From Niallia endozanthoxylica (GTDB taxonomy: Bacteria > Bacillota > Bacilli > Bacillales > Cytobacillaceae): 64,000 nucleotides of DNA. How positions within the stretch are numbered: position 1 is the stretch's first letter; the number at the start of each line of letters is the position of its first letter. The notes beneath the pieces are model-generated. The model saw nothing but the letters and a program-made list of their open reading frames with translations. It had not been told where the DNA came from and ran no database searches. Of this stretch, positions 26,262-35,455 are shown piece after piece. A program made the position numbers and the translations under genes. The DNA lies in NCBI RefSeq assembly GCF_008710145.1, contig NZ_VYKL01000006.1, positions 47,321 through 111,320 on the forward strand, in the 5' to 3' direction.

Positions 26262-27713
26262 TTATAAATGTAACCCCACCCACTGCCAATAAGTAAAATA
26301 GAACAGCATCATGATTAGTATATAAAGAGGCATGAGTATGGCGCTTATTTTTAATAGATTACTGGCATCATAGGAGATTTCACCTTCCTCATAAAAGAGG
26401 AGTAATGCTTTTGAACTGACAGGAACAGTCACACAATAGTTCATACCTATTAAACTTAAAAAAACAACCGTCGAAGGGTTAACCCCTATCGTTTCACTAA
26501 ATAATAATAAACTTGGAATAAAAACGATTGCGCGTGTTGTATGTGATGTAATATACAAATGACTGGATACGGTTAAAAGCAGGATGATCAATACAATAAG
26601 CCATTCCGGTGCACCTATAAACATATATAGAACATGAAGCATTTTCGTTTCGATCCATTTTACTGCACCTGTATCCACTAACACTTTTCCAAGTGCAGTT
26701 GCAGCAGCAACAAATAGAATTAAATTCCAAGATACTGACTTCATTCCTTGTTTCCAACTAATCATTCCATAATTCGGTGTCATGACTAGAAGCGCACCGA
26801 TCATCGTAATAAATGCGATATCATAGCCATGTATCCTTTCAGTCATCCAACCTGCGATTAACACTGAGATTAAGATGATGATCTTCTTTTCTTTTCCATT
26901 CATTGGCCGTTTTACCATCACTTTTTCTACCGTTTGTACGTTTTCTGTTGTCCCCAATTCATCTTTCGGCCACAAGCTCCATTTTATTATAAACAATGAG
27001 ACAAGTGAAATCACTATGGCAAATGGAACTCCCAAAATCAACCACCTGCTAAAGGAAATGGATTGATTGACCGTACTTTCAAGTAAGCCAATCCCTATTA
27101 AATGAGAACCCGCCCCTATTAATGTGGCTGATGTACTCATTAAGATAATCACAGGGGCTAAAATAGCCAGCACTTTTTGTTCCTTAGTAGAAAATTTTAC
27201 ACCCAGCTGTTGAATCATTGGCATGGATAATGCTGCTCGACCTGAGGTAGATGGAATAAAAAATACGGAGGCAAATAAAATTGAACTTACTCCAAGGAGC
27301 ACATTGCTTTTTTTATGACACTTTCTCAATATAAATCCGGTTAATCGTTCTGCTAACTGGGACTGCTTAACGGCTTCACCGATAATAAAAGAGCCCACCA
27401 TTAACCACACCACTTCTTCTGATAAAGATTCATATAACAAATCAGGGGTTTCTGCACCCATTATAACAATGAACATAATGAGTGAAATTGCTACAAATCC
27501 AGCAGGTATTTTAGTGGTAATCCATAACGTCATGGCTGATAAAAAAGCAAATAAGGATATCTTTGCCTCATAGTCCAAACCATCAATCCATACGATGACG
27601 ACTAAGATTAGGACGTGTAAGCTGATAATCACTAATGACTTAGTCGATAATTGATTGATCCACTGTTTAATTCTGTTACTCTTTTCAGCCTGTTTCTCTA
27701 TTCTTGTGATCAT
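26262..27713 (-). CDS. SLC13/DASS-family anion permease
   Basis: 483 residues with about 12 membrane segments. DASS features: SGRAALSMPMIQQLG, LAPVIILMSTSATLIGAGSH (SNT-type substrate/Na+ site) and SSHLYITSHTTRAIVFIPSL near the C-terminus. The family imports di- and tricarboxylates or related organic anions. ATGA overlap with the glycerate kinase gene upstream strongly suggests glycerate (or a precursor such as tartronate) as substrate. Confidence 0.85.
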   Translation of the reverse strand: MITRIEKQAEKSNRIKQWINQLSTKSLVIISLHVLILVVIVWIDGLDYEAKISLFAFLSAMTLWITTKIPAGFVAISLIMFIVIMGAETPDLLYESLSEEVVWLMVGSFIIGEAVKQSQLAERLTGFILRKCHKKSNVLLGVSSILFASVFFIPSTSGRAALSMPMIQQLGVKFSTKEQKVLAILAPVIILMSTSATLIGAGSHLIGIGLLESTVNQSISFSRWLILGVPFAIVISLVSLFIIKWSLWPKDELGTTENVQTVEKVMVKRPMNGKEKKIIILISVLIAGWMTERIHGYDIAFITMIGALLVMTPNYGMISWKQGMKSVSWNLILFVAAATALGKVLVDTGAVKWIETKMLHVLYMFIGAPEWLIVLIILLLTVSSHLYITSHTTRAIVFIPSLLLFSETIGVNPSTVVFLSLIGMNYCVTVPVSSKALLLFYEEGEISYDASNLLKISAILMPLYILIMMLFYFTYWQWVGLHL

Positions 27714-28897
27714 TTTTGATAAACGCCCTCTTTAAGAACTTTTCTTTTAGCCATTGCTAAGCCAATCGCAACCTGTCTTAACACGGACTCCGTACTCTCT
27801 TCAATCCATTTTGGTGCTTTTTTCATCGCCTTTTCCAAAGAAGTTGGTTTTGGAATAATACTGATATAGGCATCTATACCTGCCTGATAGTTTGCATCTG
27901 CCCCTTTACCAATTGTTCCGGCAATGGCAATCACTGGGATGTTATATTTTTTTGCAATTCGTGCAACTTCCGCTGGAATTTTTCCGTTTGGTGTTTGGAA
28001 ATCTAAACTGCCTTCTGCAGTAAACACAATATCTGCTGTTAAAATTTTCTCTTCTATATGGATGTAATCCATAATGATATCGAATCGCGGATGTAATATA
28101 GCACCTGTAAAAGCAATTAGTCCTGCCCCTAACCCTCCTGATGCTCCACTGCCCGGTAATGAACGAACATCGATGTCTACCGCTTCTTGAATGAGCGTTG
28201 CATAATGTTCCAAGGATAATGATAATTTTTCAACCTGTTCTGGTGTCGCACCTTTTTGTGGCCCAAAGATTCGTGCAACTCCTTTTTCCCCACATAAAAC
28301 GTTCTGCCAGTTACATGCCACATTAATGGATACATGCTGTAAACGCTTGTCTAAATTGGTTAGATCAAGAGAATCTACCTGCAATAAATCCTCTCCACCG
28401 TTGATATGAACAATTTGTTGTTTCTTATCTAAAAAACGAACCCCTAATGCTTGCGCCATTCCTGCACCACCATCAGATGTACCAGAGTCACCACAACCTA
28501 TTAAAATATGATCAACCCCTAAATCAAGAGCAGATACAATTAATTCTCCTACACCATAGGTTGTTGTTATCAATGGGTTCCTTTGATCACGAGGGACTAG
28601 CTTCAACCCAGCTACAGCCGCCATTTCAATCACAGCCGTTCGTTTATTGTTCTCTACAAAAATCCCAAAATGACTCATCACTTTCTCGCCGACCGGCCCT
28701 GTCACTTCAGTCTCTATTAATTCTCCACCTTTTATGTGAGTGACTGCTTTCGCAAATCCTTCTCCGCCATCAATCATCGGAATCACTTCCAAATCAATAG
28801 ACGGATCAAAATTCCTCACTCCTCGTGCCATTGCTAAAGCCACTTCCTCAGCATCTAAACATTCTTTAAACCCTGACGGTACAATTACAATTTTCAT
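27710..28897 (-). CDS. glxK: Glycerate kinase (GlxK/GarK family)
   Basis: 395 residues, slightly longer than the usual ~380. Hallmarks: IVPSGFKECLDAEEVA at the N-terminus, PMIDGGEGFAKAVTH, the substrate-binding GCGDSGTSDGGAGMAQALG and GSGASGGLGAGLIAF, and FTAEGSLDFQTPNGKIP. It phosphorylates D-glycerate, feeding it into lower glycolysis. First gene of the five-gene operon glxK, permease, response regulator, kinase, PepSY. A TTCCTCC (AGGAGGAA) site sits just before the ATG. Confidence 0.93.
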   Translation of the reverse strand: MKIVIVPSGFKECLDAEEVALAMARGVRNFDPSIDLEVIPMIDGGEGFAKAVTHIKGGELIETEVTGPVGEKVMSHFGIFVENNKRTAVIEMAAVAGLKLVPRDQRNPLITTTYGVGELIVSALDLGVDHILIGCGDSGTSDGGAGMAQALGVRFLDKKQQIVHINGGEDLLQVDSLDLTNLDKRLQHVSINVACNWQNVLCGEKGVARIFGPQKGATPEQVEKLSLSLEHYATLIQEAVDIDVRSLPGSGASGGLGAGLIAFTGAILHPRFDIIMDYIHIEEKILTADIVFTAEGSLDFQTPNGKIPAEVARIAKKYNIPVIAIAGTIGKGADANYQAGIDAYISIIPKPTSLEKAMKKAPKWIEESTESVLRQVAIGLAMAKRKVLKEGVYQK

Positions 28898-29018
28898 TAA
28901 CTATTCCTCCAAATATACATTTACTACATGTAATGTACTATCAAAAAACTAATAGATACTTAGAGAATGATTAAAAAATGATTAGAAAATCATTTAAAGG
29001 TGAAACGCTGGGACGGTT

Positions 29019-29159
29019 CGAGACTGCTGAAAAAGTCGATTGAAGGAAAATAAGACATTGACCCCCTACTATATGTAGTTGGTCAATGTCTTTTGTTTAC
29101 TGTATATTGATGGAGATTTTCATCCATTATTCAAAGTGAACACTTTTTCAGCGGTCTCG
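29019..29159 (+). repeat. MITE-like element, copy 2
   Basis: 18-bp inverted ends CGAGACTGCTGAAAAAGT / ACTTTTTCAGCGGTCTCG. The internal stem reads AAGACATTGACC...GGTCAATGTCTT, differing from copies 1 and 3 at paired positions on both arms. Flanked on both sides by GGACGGTTC of an interrupted REP unit. Together with nearby REP fragments it fills the 436-bp spacer 28898-29333. Confidence 0.87.
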
Positions 29160-29233
29160 GACGGTTCTGCTGTTTGTAGTAAACACAGCTAGATCAATTC
29201 CCCTGTTTCATTGATGCCATGCCTCAAATTATA

Positions 29234-29264
29234 AATGAAACGTGAGAACCATCCTCACGTTTCA
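29234..29264. repeat. REP-like unit before threonine dehydratase
   Basis: GAAACGTGAGAACCATCCTC followed by ACGTTTC, a single palindromic unit about 70 nt before the ATG. Confidence 0.65.
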
Positions 29265-29333
29265 CACATAGTTTACCTCTTCTCGTGCATCCTAAAAAGA
29301 AGAACTCTGGATGGACGAAAGGAAGAGTATAGG

Positions 29334-30557
29334 ATGAACATCGATGATATAATCATTGCACGGGAGAAGATGAAGGGAATTGTCTACACCACTCCCCTTG
29401 ATTATTCAAAAACATTTAGCCGGCTTTCACATAATGAGGTCTATTTAAAACTGGAAAATCTACAAAAGACAGGCTCGTTCAAAGTAAGGGGCTCCTATAA
29501 TAAGCTAATCTCCCTATCAAAGGAAGAGTTAAAAAAGGGTGTAGTAGCAGCCTCAGCCGGGAACCATGCTCAAGGTGTTGCATATTCTAGTCAAATGCTT
29601 GGCGTTCCCTGCACCATTGTCATGCCTAAAGGCGCACCACTTAGTAAAGTAGAAGCTACTAAGCAATATGGCGCAGAAGTCGTATTAGAGGGTTCTGTAT
29701 TTGATGATGCCCTCGCCTATGCCTTAGAACTGAAAGAGCAAATGGGCGCCACCTTTATTCATGCCTTTGATGATGAGGCTGTCATTACAGGACAAGGAAC
29801 GGTCGGGTTAGAGATTCTTGATCAGCTTCCAGATGTTGAAGCGATTATTTGCCCTGTTGGCGGAGGCGGACTGATTGCTGGTGTCGCGATGGCAGTGAAG
29901 GAGAAAAACCCCCATATTTCTGTATATGGGGTTCAAACCTCTGCTTGTCCAAGCATGAAGCATTCATTAGCAGAAAATAAACCGGTTATGGTCAAATCAC
30001 AGCCCACGATGGCTGACGGAATTGCCGTTAAAAAACCGGGGCTGAAAACTTTCGATATTGTTCAAAAATACGTGGATGATATTTATTGTGTAGATGAAAT
30101 GGAAATTGCAAGAACCATGCTCATGATATTAGAGAGAAATAAACTGCTTGTAGAGGGTTCAGGCGCCTGTTCCCTTTCTGCACTGATTTATGAAAAACTG
30201 AAGCTGAAAGAGAAAAAAGTCGTTGCCGTATTAAGCGGCGGAAACGTCGATATGAACTTTATTTCTAGAATTATTGAACATGGCATGGTGGAGTCAGGAA
30301 GATATGTTACGTTTACCATTACCTTAAAAGATAAACCAGGTGAACTGGAAAGAGTATTAAGTACAATCACAGACCTTGATGCAAATATTCAATCGGTGAA
30401 CCTCAACCGAATGGGTAAGAATATCTATCCTGGCTATGCCGAACTTGAGATTTCCGTTGAAACCAAAAATCACGATCATATTGGTCAGCTATATAAGATT
30501 TTAACAGAGAAGAATTACAACGTAGAAATGAGTGATTTCTACTCATCTGCGAACTAG
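29334..30557 (+). CDS. ilvA: Threonine ammonia-lyase (biodegradative/ACT type)
   Basis: 407 residues from the ATG at 29334 (AAAGGAAG site 8 nt upstream); the open frame extends upstream through a REP unit and is not coding there. PLP-binding Lys in LQKTGSFKVRGSYN, the phosphate loop GGGGLIAG at about 181-188, and a C-terminal ACT domain from residue ~325 (YVTFTITLKDKPGELERVL). It deaminates threonine to 2-oxobutyrate. With one ACT domain it matches the ~400-residue TdcB/IlvA-2 type rather than the longer two-ACT biosynthetic form. No other ile/val genes are nearby. It is bracketed by MITE copies 2 and 3. Confidence 0.92.
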   Translation: MNIDDIIIAREKMKGIVYTTPLDYSKTFSRLSHNEVYLKLENLQKTGSFKVRGSYNKLISLSKEELKKGVVAASAGNHAQGVAYSSQMLGVPCTIVMPKGAPLSKVEATKQYGAEVVLEGSVFDDALAYALELKEQMGATFIHAFDDEAVITGQGTVGLEILDQLPDVEAIICPVGGGGLIAGVAMAVKEKNPHISVYGVQTSACPSMKHSLAENKPVMVKSQPTMADGIAVKKPGLKTFDIVQKYVDDIYCVDEMEIARTMLMILERNKLLVEGSGACSLSALIYEKLKLKEKKVVAVLSGGNVDMNFISRIIEHGMVESGRYVTFTITLKDKPGELERVLSTITDLDANIQSVNLNRMGKNIYPGYAELEISVETKNHDHIGQLYKILTEKNYNVEMSDFYSSAN

Positions 30558-30576
30558 AAGAAAAGGCAGAACGGTT

Positions 30577-30717
30577 CAGGGCTGCTGAAAAAGTCCATTG
30601 AAGGAAAATAAGGCATTGATTACCTACTATATGTAAGCAATCAATGCCTTTTATTTACTGTATATTGATAAGACTTCTCATCCATTGTTTAAAGTGAACA
30701 CTTTTTCAGTGGTCTCG
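30577..30717 (+). repeat. MITE-like element, copy 3
   Basis: Ends CAGGGCTGCTGAAAAAGT / ACTTTTTCAGTGGTCTCG with internal stem AAGGCATTGATT...AATCAATGCCTT. REP halves flank it (AACGGTTC left; GAACCCTCCCC...GTTTC right). It lies between the stops of ilvA and the convergent gerB gene. Confidence 0.85.
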
Positions 30718-30747
30718 AACCCTCCCCATGTTTCACCAGTGACGGAA

Positions 30748-31851
30748 CTAAGTTTTACTTCGGATATATCCAACAATTAATACAAGCAGTGGCAGAAATC
30801 CTCCTGCAATGTTACTAAGAATTAACGTCCCCCTCACATCCCATTGCTGCTGTTCAACTACATTCGGAAACATCATGGAAGCAAATGCAGTTAGAATCAT
30901 CCCCATTGGTAAAACAATGGGACGATAACTTTTTAAGTTCAAAATTTGTCCAATCCCCAAACAACATGCATAAAAGTATAGAATCATCTTAAAATAGACG
31001 GCTATAAACCACATGGTCGCAACGATGACTTCTATTCGTTTCACAAATTCACCTACATTAATTTTTTGGGCTAATAAATAAACGGGGAAACGAAGTCTTG
31101 CCGTGAGTTCCGCTCCTAAAACTAAAATAGCTAATATGGTTGTAATAAAAGTGATTATTCCCCCTATGATTAGTCCTATATAAAAGGCTTTTTGTGCTTT
31201 CTGGGGATTGCTTACATGTGCTGGAAAGATCATTAACAAATAAATAGCATTAAATGTAGAAAAACTTAGTAATATTAGCGTAGGGTAAAGCAATGGCTTT
31301 AAGCCATTTTCTAAGACGGGTTGTATATGTTCAAACTTGATTTCAGGTATCACAAAAAACATCACTAAAAAAAGGAAGATAAAGAGCACCCAAAATATTT
31401 CGGCTGCACGTGAAAATGTTTCCAAACCGATGCGGACAGCCATGACCAACAGAAGGGCTGTCATGATATGAAGGACCTCTATTGGGATTTCTGGCATGAG
31501 ATTGATCCGAAAGAAAACACCTGAATAGTGTAGAAGTTCTCCAGAAGCAAGAAATGCGTTCCAAACCATAAAAACGGTAAATAATTTCCCAAGCCACTTT
31601 CCAAATACTTTTTCATTCATTTGAGCAATATTCATATTCGGGAAAAGCTGAGCAATCCTGCTAAACATCCATAGAACGGCTAGCCCTAGGCTCATACTAA
31701 TAATCACAACTAACCAAGCATCCTGTTTTGCGTATTTTGCTAAAATGGCTGGATACACAAGAATACTCGTTCCAATCGTAAAAAAGGTGACTAAAACCCT
31801 AAATTGGTGAACTGAAATTTTTTCATTTTCAAGCATCGGCTTTTCCCTCAC
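30748..31851 (-). CDS. Spore germinant receptor permease subunit (GerB family)
   Basis: 367 residues, ~10 membrane segments, APC-superfamily fold typical of GerAB/GerKB: ISVHQFRVLVTFFTIGTSIL at the start and the DVRGTLILSNIAGGFLP ending. This subunit binds the nutrient germinant in the spore inner membrane. It starts 3 nt after the stop of the small D subunit. An ATG at residue 6 is an alternative start. Expression is expected in the forespore under sigma-G. Confidence 0.92.
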   Translation of the reverse strand: MREKPMLENEKISVHQFRVLVTFFTIGTSILVYPAILAKYAKQDAWLVVIISMSLGLAVLWMFSRIAQLFPNMNIAQMNEKVFGKWLGKLFTVFMVWNAFLASGELLHYSGVFFRINLMPEIPIEVLHIMTALLLVMAVRIGLETFSRAAEIFWVLFIFLFLVMFFVIPEIKFEHIQPVLENGLKPLLYPTLILLSFSTFNAIYLLMIFPAHVSNPQKAQKAFYIGLIIGGIITFITTILAILVLGAELTARLRFPVYLLAQKINVGEFVKRIEVIVATMWFIAVYFKMILYFYACCLGIGQILNLKSYRPIVLPMGMILTAFASMMFPNVVEQQQWDVRGTLILSNIAGGFLPLLVLIVGYIRSKT

Positions 31852-31854
31852 TGA

Positions 31855-32085
31855 TTATGTTAAAAGTTCATACAAATAGTTACTTAAAGGATGAAGGATC
31901 GTATTTATTCCTCTCATTGGGTTAGGAAGGGATATATGAAAACTATGTGCCATAGATAAACCAACGCCAATCAATAGAAGAATCGTAAATACCCATAGTT
32001 CTTTTTTTAACTTATTTCTTTTTAGATAGGGGACATCGATCGCAATAATAATCACAGCTGCTACTATTACAACTATTGATATCAC
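31855..32085 (-). CDS. Germinant receptor D-type small subunit
   Basis: 76 residues with two membrane helices (residues 2-18 and 31-47) and a short C-terminal tail, the size and topology of the D subunits found in some ger operons. It lies between the A and B genes. D subunits modulate receptor output. The assignment rests on size, topology and location. Confidence 0.7.
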   Translation of the reverse strand: MISIVVIVAAVIIIAIDVPYLKRNKLKKELWVFTILLLIGVGLSMAHSFHISLPNPMRGINTILHPLSNYLYELLT

Positions 32086-32145
32086 ATGAAAACTCCTCTC
32101 ATACCATACCGACTTGAAATCCTAGTATTTTACAACACGTCCATT

Positions 32146-33744
32146 TTAATTATTTCCTTGGTCCGGTTTCGGAATATCTGAATCCTGTCTTTTTATATTC
32201 GTTGGACTAATTGAACGTTGACGTGTGGATTGTGCCCACCTTGGAAAAAGAAATAAGGCATCCTTTTGATCTTCTTTCATATAAGGAGCAAATGGTAACA
32301 TATAAGGTACACCAAAGGATTTTAAACTGCATAAATGAAGAATGACTGCAGTAATCCCAAACGTTATTCCAAAAAAACCAAATGAAGCAGCTAATCCCAT
32401 GAATGGAAAACGGAGCATTCGAATGGCAATGGATAAATTATAAGAACTAACAATAAAACTGGATATCGCAGTAATGGAAACAACAATAACCATCGCCGCT
32501 GAAACGATTCCTGCTTCTACTGCCGCGGTCCCTATGACTAGAGTTCCAACAATCGATACAGCCTGACCAATAGCCTTTGGCAATCTCAATCCTGATTCAC
32601 GTAAGATTTCAAATGTAACCTCCATCATAAGAGCTTCTATAAATGCTGGAAACGGGACGCCTTCACGCTGCGCTGCCAGACTAATTAACAATGGGGTTGG
32701 CAGCATCTCTTGATGAAAGGTCGTAATCGCAATATAGACGGATGGTCCTAACAGTGCGATTAATATACCGATAAATCGTAAGATACGTAATAGTGTTGTA
32801 ATATCGGCACGACTATAATAATCATCTGGAGCATGAAGAAATTGGACAAATATAGCTGGAACGATCAATACAAACGGGGTTCCATCAACAAGAATGGCGA
32901 TCCTTCCTTCTAAAAGGTTTGCTGCGACAACATCTGGGCGTTCAGAATGATAGATGGTTGGAAAAGGGGTAAAAGTAGTATCTTGAATGAACTCCTCAAT
33001 ATATAAAGAATCCAGGATACTATCAATGTTAATCCTATCCAAACGGCTCCTTACTTCTTCTATTACTTCCTCATTGGCTATTCCTTTTATATACATTAAA
33101 GACACATTCGTCTTTGTTTGTTTTCCAATTTTTCTTGATTCTAACCAAAGATTAGGGTTATTGATTTTTCGGCGAATTAAGGCGGTATTGACACGAATAT
33201 TTTCTGTTAAGGATTCCCTTGGCCCTCTTATCGAATTTTCGGTAGATGGTTCTGTTACACTTCGTTCCTTTCCTCCCTTCATGCTAATGGCCAATCCGAC
33301 GGAATGGCCATTGATTAAGAGAATGACATGTCCTGAAAAAAGGGATTCATAAAGCAACTGGTAATCAGTAATATCTTTTACTTCTGCAACGGTCAGGGTT
33401 GTTTCTTTTATAGTTAGAATAAGATCTTCCATACTTATCTTGTTAACATCTGCTTGTGGAAAATCTCTCATTAATGATTCCAAGATGAATTCTTGGTTAG
33501 AAATCGTATCAACGAGCCCATCGGTAAAAATAATGCTAGCTTTTATTGATTTTTCCCTTCCGATACGAAACTCACGGATAATGATGTCTTCACTGAATCC
33601 AAGTGTTTCTTTTATTTCTTGAAGGTTTTCTTCTAATTGAATGCTTAATTTACTAGAGTGTTGTTGATTTTGTGAAGGATTTTTTGGTTTAGAATGTTTA
33701 TTTTTTATACCCCTATTTCTTATTGATTTTTTTAAAAAAACCAC
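32146..33744 (-). CDS. Spore germinant receptor A subunit (GerA family)
   Basis: 532 residues. A soluble N-terminal domain (to ~residue 290) contains FSGHVILLINGHSVGLAIS and RSRLDRINIDSILDS. It is followed by about five membrane segments with LISLAAQREGVPFPAFIEAL, AIGQAVSIVGTLVIGTAAVE and SSYNLSIAIRMLRFPFMGLA, the classic GerAA/GerKA core. It forms the receptor in the spore inner membrane with B and C, and probably contributes to the ion-conducting core. The N-terminal 30 residues are basic and Gln/Asn-rich. Confidence 0.95.
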   Translation of the reverse strand: MVFLKKSIRNRGIKNKHSKPKNPSQNQQHSSKLSIQLEENLQEIKETLGFSEDIIIREFRIGREKSIKASIIFTDGLVDTISNQEFILESLMRDFPQADVNKISMEDLILTIKETTLTVAEVKDITDYQLLYESLFSGHVILLINGHSVGLAISMKGGKERSVTEPSTENSIRGPRESLTENIRVNTALIRRKINNPNLWLESRKIGKQTKTNVSLMYIKGIANEEVIEEVRSRLDRINIDSILDSLYIEEFIQDTTFTPFPTIYHSERPDVVAANLLEGRIAILVDGTPFVLIVPAIFVQFLHAPDDYYSRADITTLLRILRFIGILIALLGPSVYIAITTFHQEMLPTPLLISLAAQREGVPFPAFIEALMMEVTFEILRESGLRLPKAIGQAVSIVGTLVIGTAAVEAGIVSAAMVIVVSITAISSFIVSSYNLSIAIRMLRFPFMGLAASFGFFGITFGITAVILHLCSLKSFGVPYMLPFAPYMKEDQKDALFLFPRWAQSTRQRSISPTNIKRQDSDIPKPDQGNN

Positions 33745-33926
33745 AGATGATCCCCGCTTTTTTTATACCTATTTTTTGCAAACTTGCTTCTTAATATACT
33801 CGTAAAAAAGGTTACTCTTAAAATGAATTCAGCTTTGAACAACTCCTCTTATAGAGGAAGAATAGTTTGGCTTTTATTCGCTTAGGCTATCACTGTAAGC
33901 CCATTTTGAATAAGAGGAGTTCGCGA

Positions 33927-35132
33927 ATGAAACGTAAAATCCTTATTTTTTGCATTTATCTTTCGATATTGACGATTACTACAGGATGTTGGGCTCGAAA
34001 AGAATTAAATGATCTAGCCATTGCGGTTGCAATGGGGATTGACAAAGTAGATGAGCAATATCTAATCACTGTACAAATTGTCAATCCAGCTGAGATTGCT
34101 TCTAATAAAGGAGCGGGGAGAAGTACCCCTGTCGTTGTTTTTCAAGAAAAGGGGGATACCCTATTTGAAACATTGAGGAAAATGACAACGAACGCTCCCA
34201 GAAAAATATACTTAGCTCATCTTAGAATAGTCATTTTCGGGGAAGAGTTAGCAAGAGAAGGGATTAGGAAAACACTAGATTTCTTTTCTAGAGATCATGA
34301 ATTTAGACCGGACTTTAATATTGTGGTAGCAAAGGATTCAAGAGCAGAGGATGTTTTGAAAGTACTGACCTCTTTAGAGGCTATACCAGCTAACAAATTA
34401 TATAATGCTCTTGAAACTTCAGAGAAAGTTTGGGCTCCATCCATGTCCGTTACATTTGATACACTTGATTCAAAGCTTTCAAGTGAAGGAGATAACCCGG
34501 TTTTAACTAGTGTTTATAAAACGAGTGATAAGCAGTCTGGCGGGTCCAAACAAAATATAGAGAATCTAGATCCTCCTGTTAGACTCAAATACAATGGATT
34601 GGCTGTTTTTAAGGATGACAAATTAATAGGATGGTTAAGCGAAGGGGAAGGCAAAGGGGTAAATTATGCACTTGGAGAAGTGAAAAATACAGTTATTACC
34701 TTTTCTTGTCCACAAGAGGGAAAAGTATCATTAGAGGTGTTAAACACAAAGACCGATTTAAAAACAAAGGGGATGAAAGGTGACCCGAAAGGATTGATAA
34801 AGCTAAATGTAGAGGCAAATGTAGCTGAGGTCGAATGCGCTAGTTTAGACTTAAATAAAATAAGCACGATTTATGATCTCGAAAAAAAAGCTGAAAAAGA
34901 TATTAAAGATGTAATTATTGCGTCTATAGAAGCTGCCCAAAAAAAACATCAAACAGATATTTTTGGTTTTGGTGATGCTTTACACCGTTCTGCACCTGAG
35001 TCTTGGAAGGAATTAAAGACAGATTGGGATCAAAGGTTTGCAAATATGCCAATCACTGTAGATGTTAAAGTGAAAATTCCTCATACCGGTACAATTAGAA
35101 ATTACAGCAATCAAGATGATACAGGAGAATAA
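33927..35132 (+). CDS. Ger(x)C-family germination lipoprotein
   Basis: 401 residues from the ATG at 33927 (AGAGGAG 7 nt upstream). Lipoprotein signal peptide with lipobox TTGC (Cys21), then the Ger(x)C core WARKELNDLAIAVAMGIDK and the C-terminal domain ending VKVKIPHTGTIRN. Unusually, it is transcribed away from A-D-B rather than being the last gene of the same operon. The 182-bp gap between the divergent starts is AT-rich and must hold both promoters; TGAATT (33824-33829) with TCTTATA 17 nt later is a weak sigma-G-like candidate for gerC. Confidence 0.93.
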   Translation: MKRKILIFCIYLSILTITTGCWARKELNDLAIAVAMGIDKVDEQYLITVQIVNPAEIASNKGAGRSTPVVVFQEKGDTLFETLRKMTTNAPRKIYLAHLRIVIFGEELAREGIRKTLDFFSRDHEFRPDFNIVVAKDSRAEDVLKVLTSLEAIPANKLYNALETSEKVWAPSMSVTFDTLDSKLSSEGDNPVLTSVYKTSDKQSGGSKQNIENLDPPVRLKYNGLAVFKDDKLIGWLSEGEGKGVNYALGEVKNTVITFSCPQEGKVSLEVLNTKTDLKTKGMKGDPKGLIKLNVEANVAEVECASLDLNKISTIYDLEKKAEKDIKDVIIASIEAAQKKHQTDIFGFGDALHRSAPESWKELKTDWDQRFANMPITVDVKVKIPHTGTIRNYSNQDDTGE

Positions 35133-35139
35133 GGGTTTA

Positions 35140-35283
35140 GAAACATAGGGACGATTCTGCTGTTTCAATCATGAAATCTATCAGGCTCTGTGGAGTTCAA
35201 TCTCTGCAGGGCTATTTTTTATTTATAATCCATTCCCTGCCCAATTTTTACAGAAGAAACGCGAGAACCGTCCCGATGTCTCA
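35140..35283. repeat. Long REP-bounded element, copy 2
   Basis: Begins GAAACATAGGGACGATTCTG plus CTGTTTC 7 nt after the gerC stop, carries a central hairpin GGCTCTGTGGAG...CTCTGCAGGGCT followed by TTTTTT, and ends in an inverted REP GAAACGCGAGAACCGTCCC. Aligns with 23004-23139. It may act as the gerC terminator. Confidence 0.75.
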
Positions 35284-35455
35284 TTGACGTCCATGTATCT
35301 AGGCTTTACTATAATAATATAAGTTTAATAAAGAATTTTCACACTATTAATACTATTTCGTTATTCATAGCAGGCGTTGTTCTTTATTATGAAAGCATTA
35401 TCATTTGCAAGTATCGTTTGATCATCGAAGACAAACTTGATTGGGGGAAAACTTT

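Noticed and set aside
28898..29333. T-box or amino-acid riboswitch in front of threonine dehydratase
   Set aside because: The leader is made of a MITE copy and REP units; no T-box sequence (TGGNACCGCG-like) is present.
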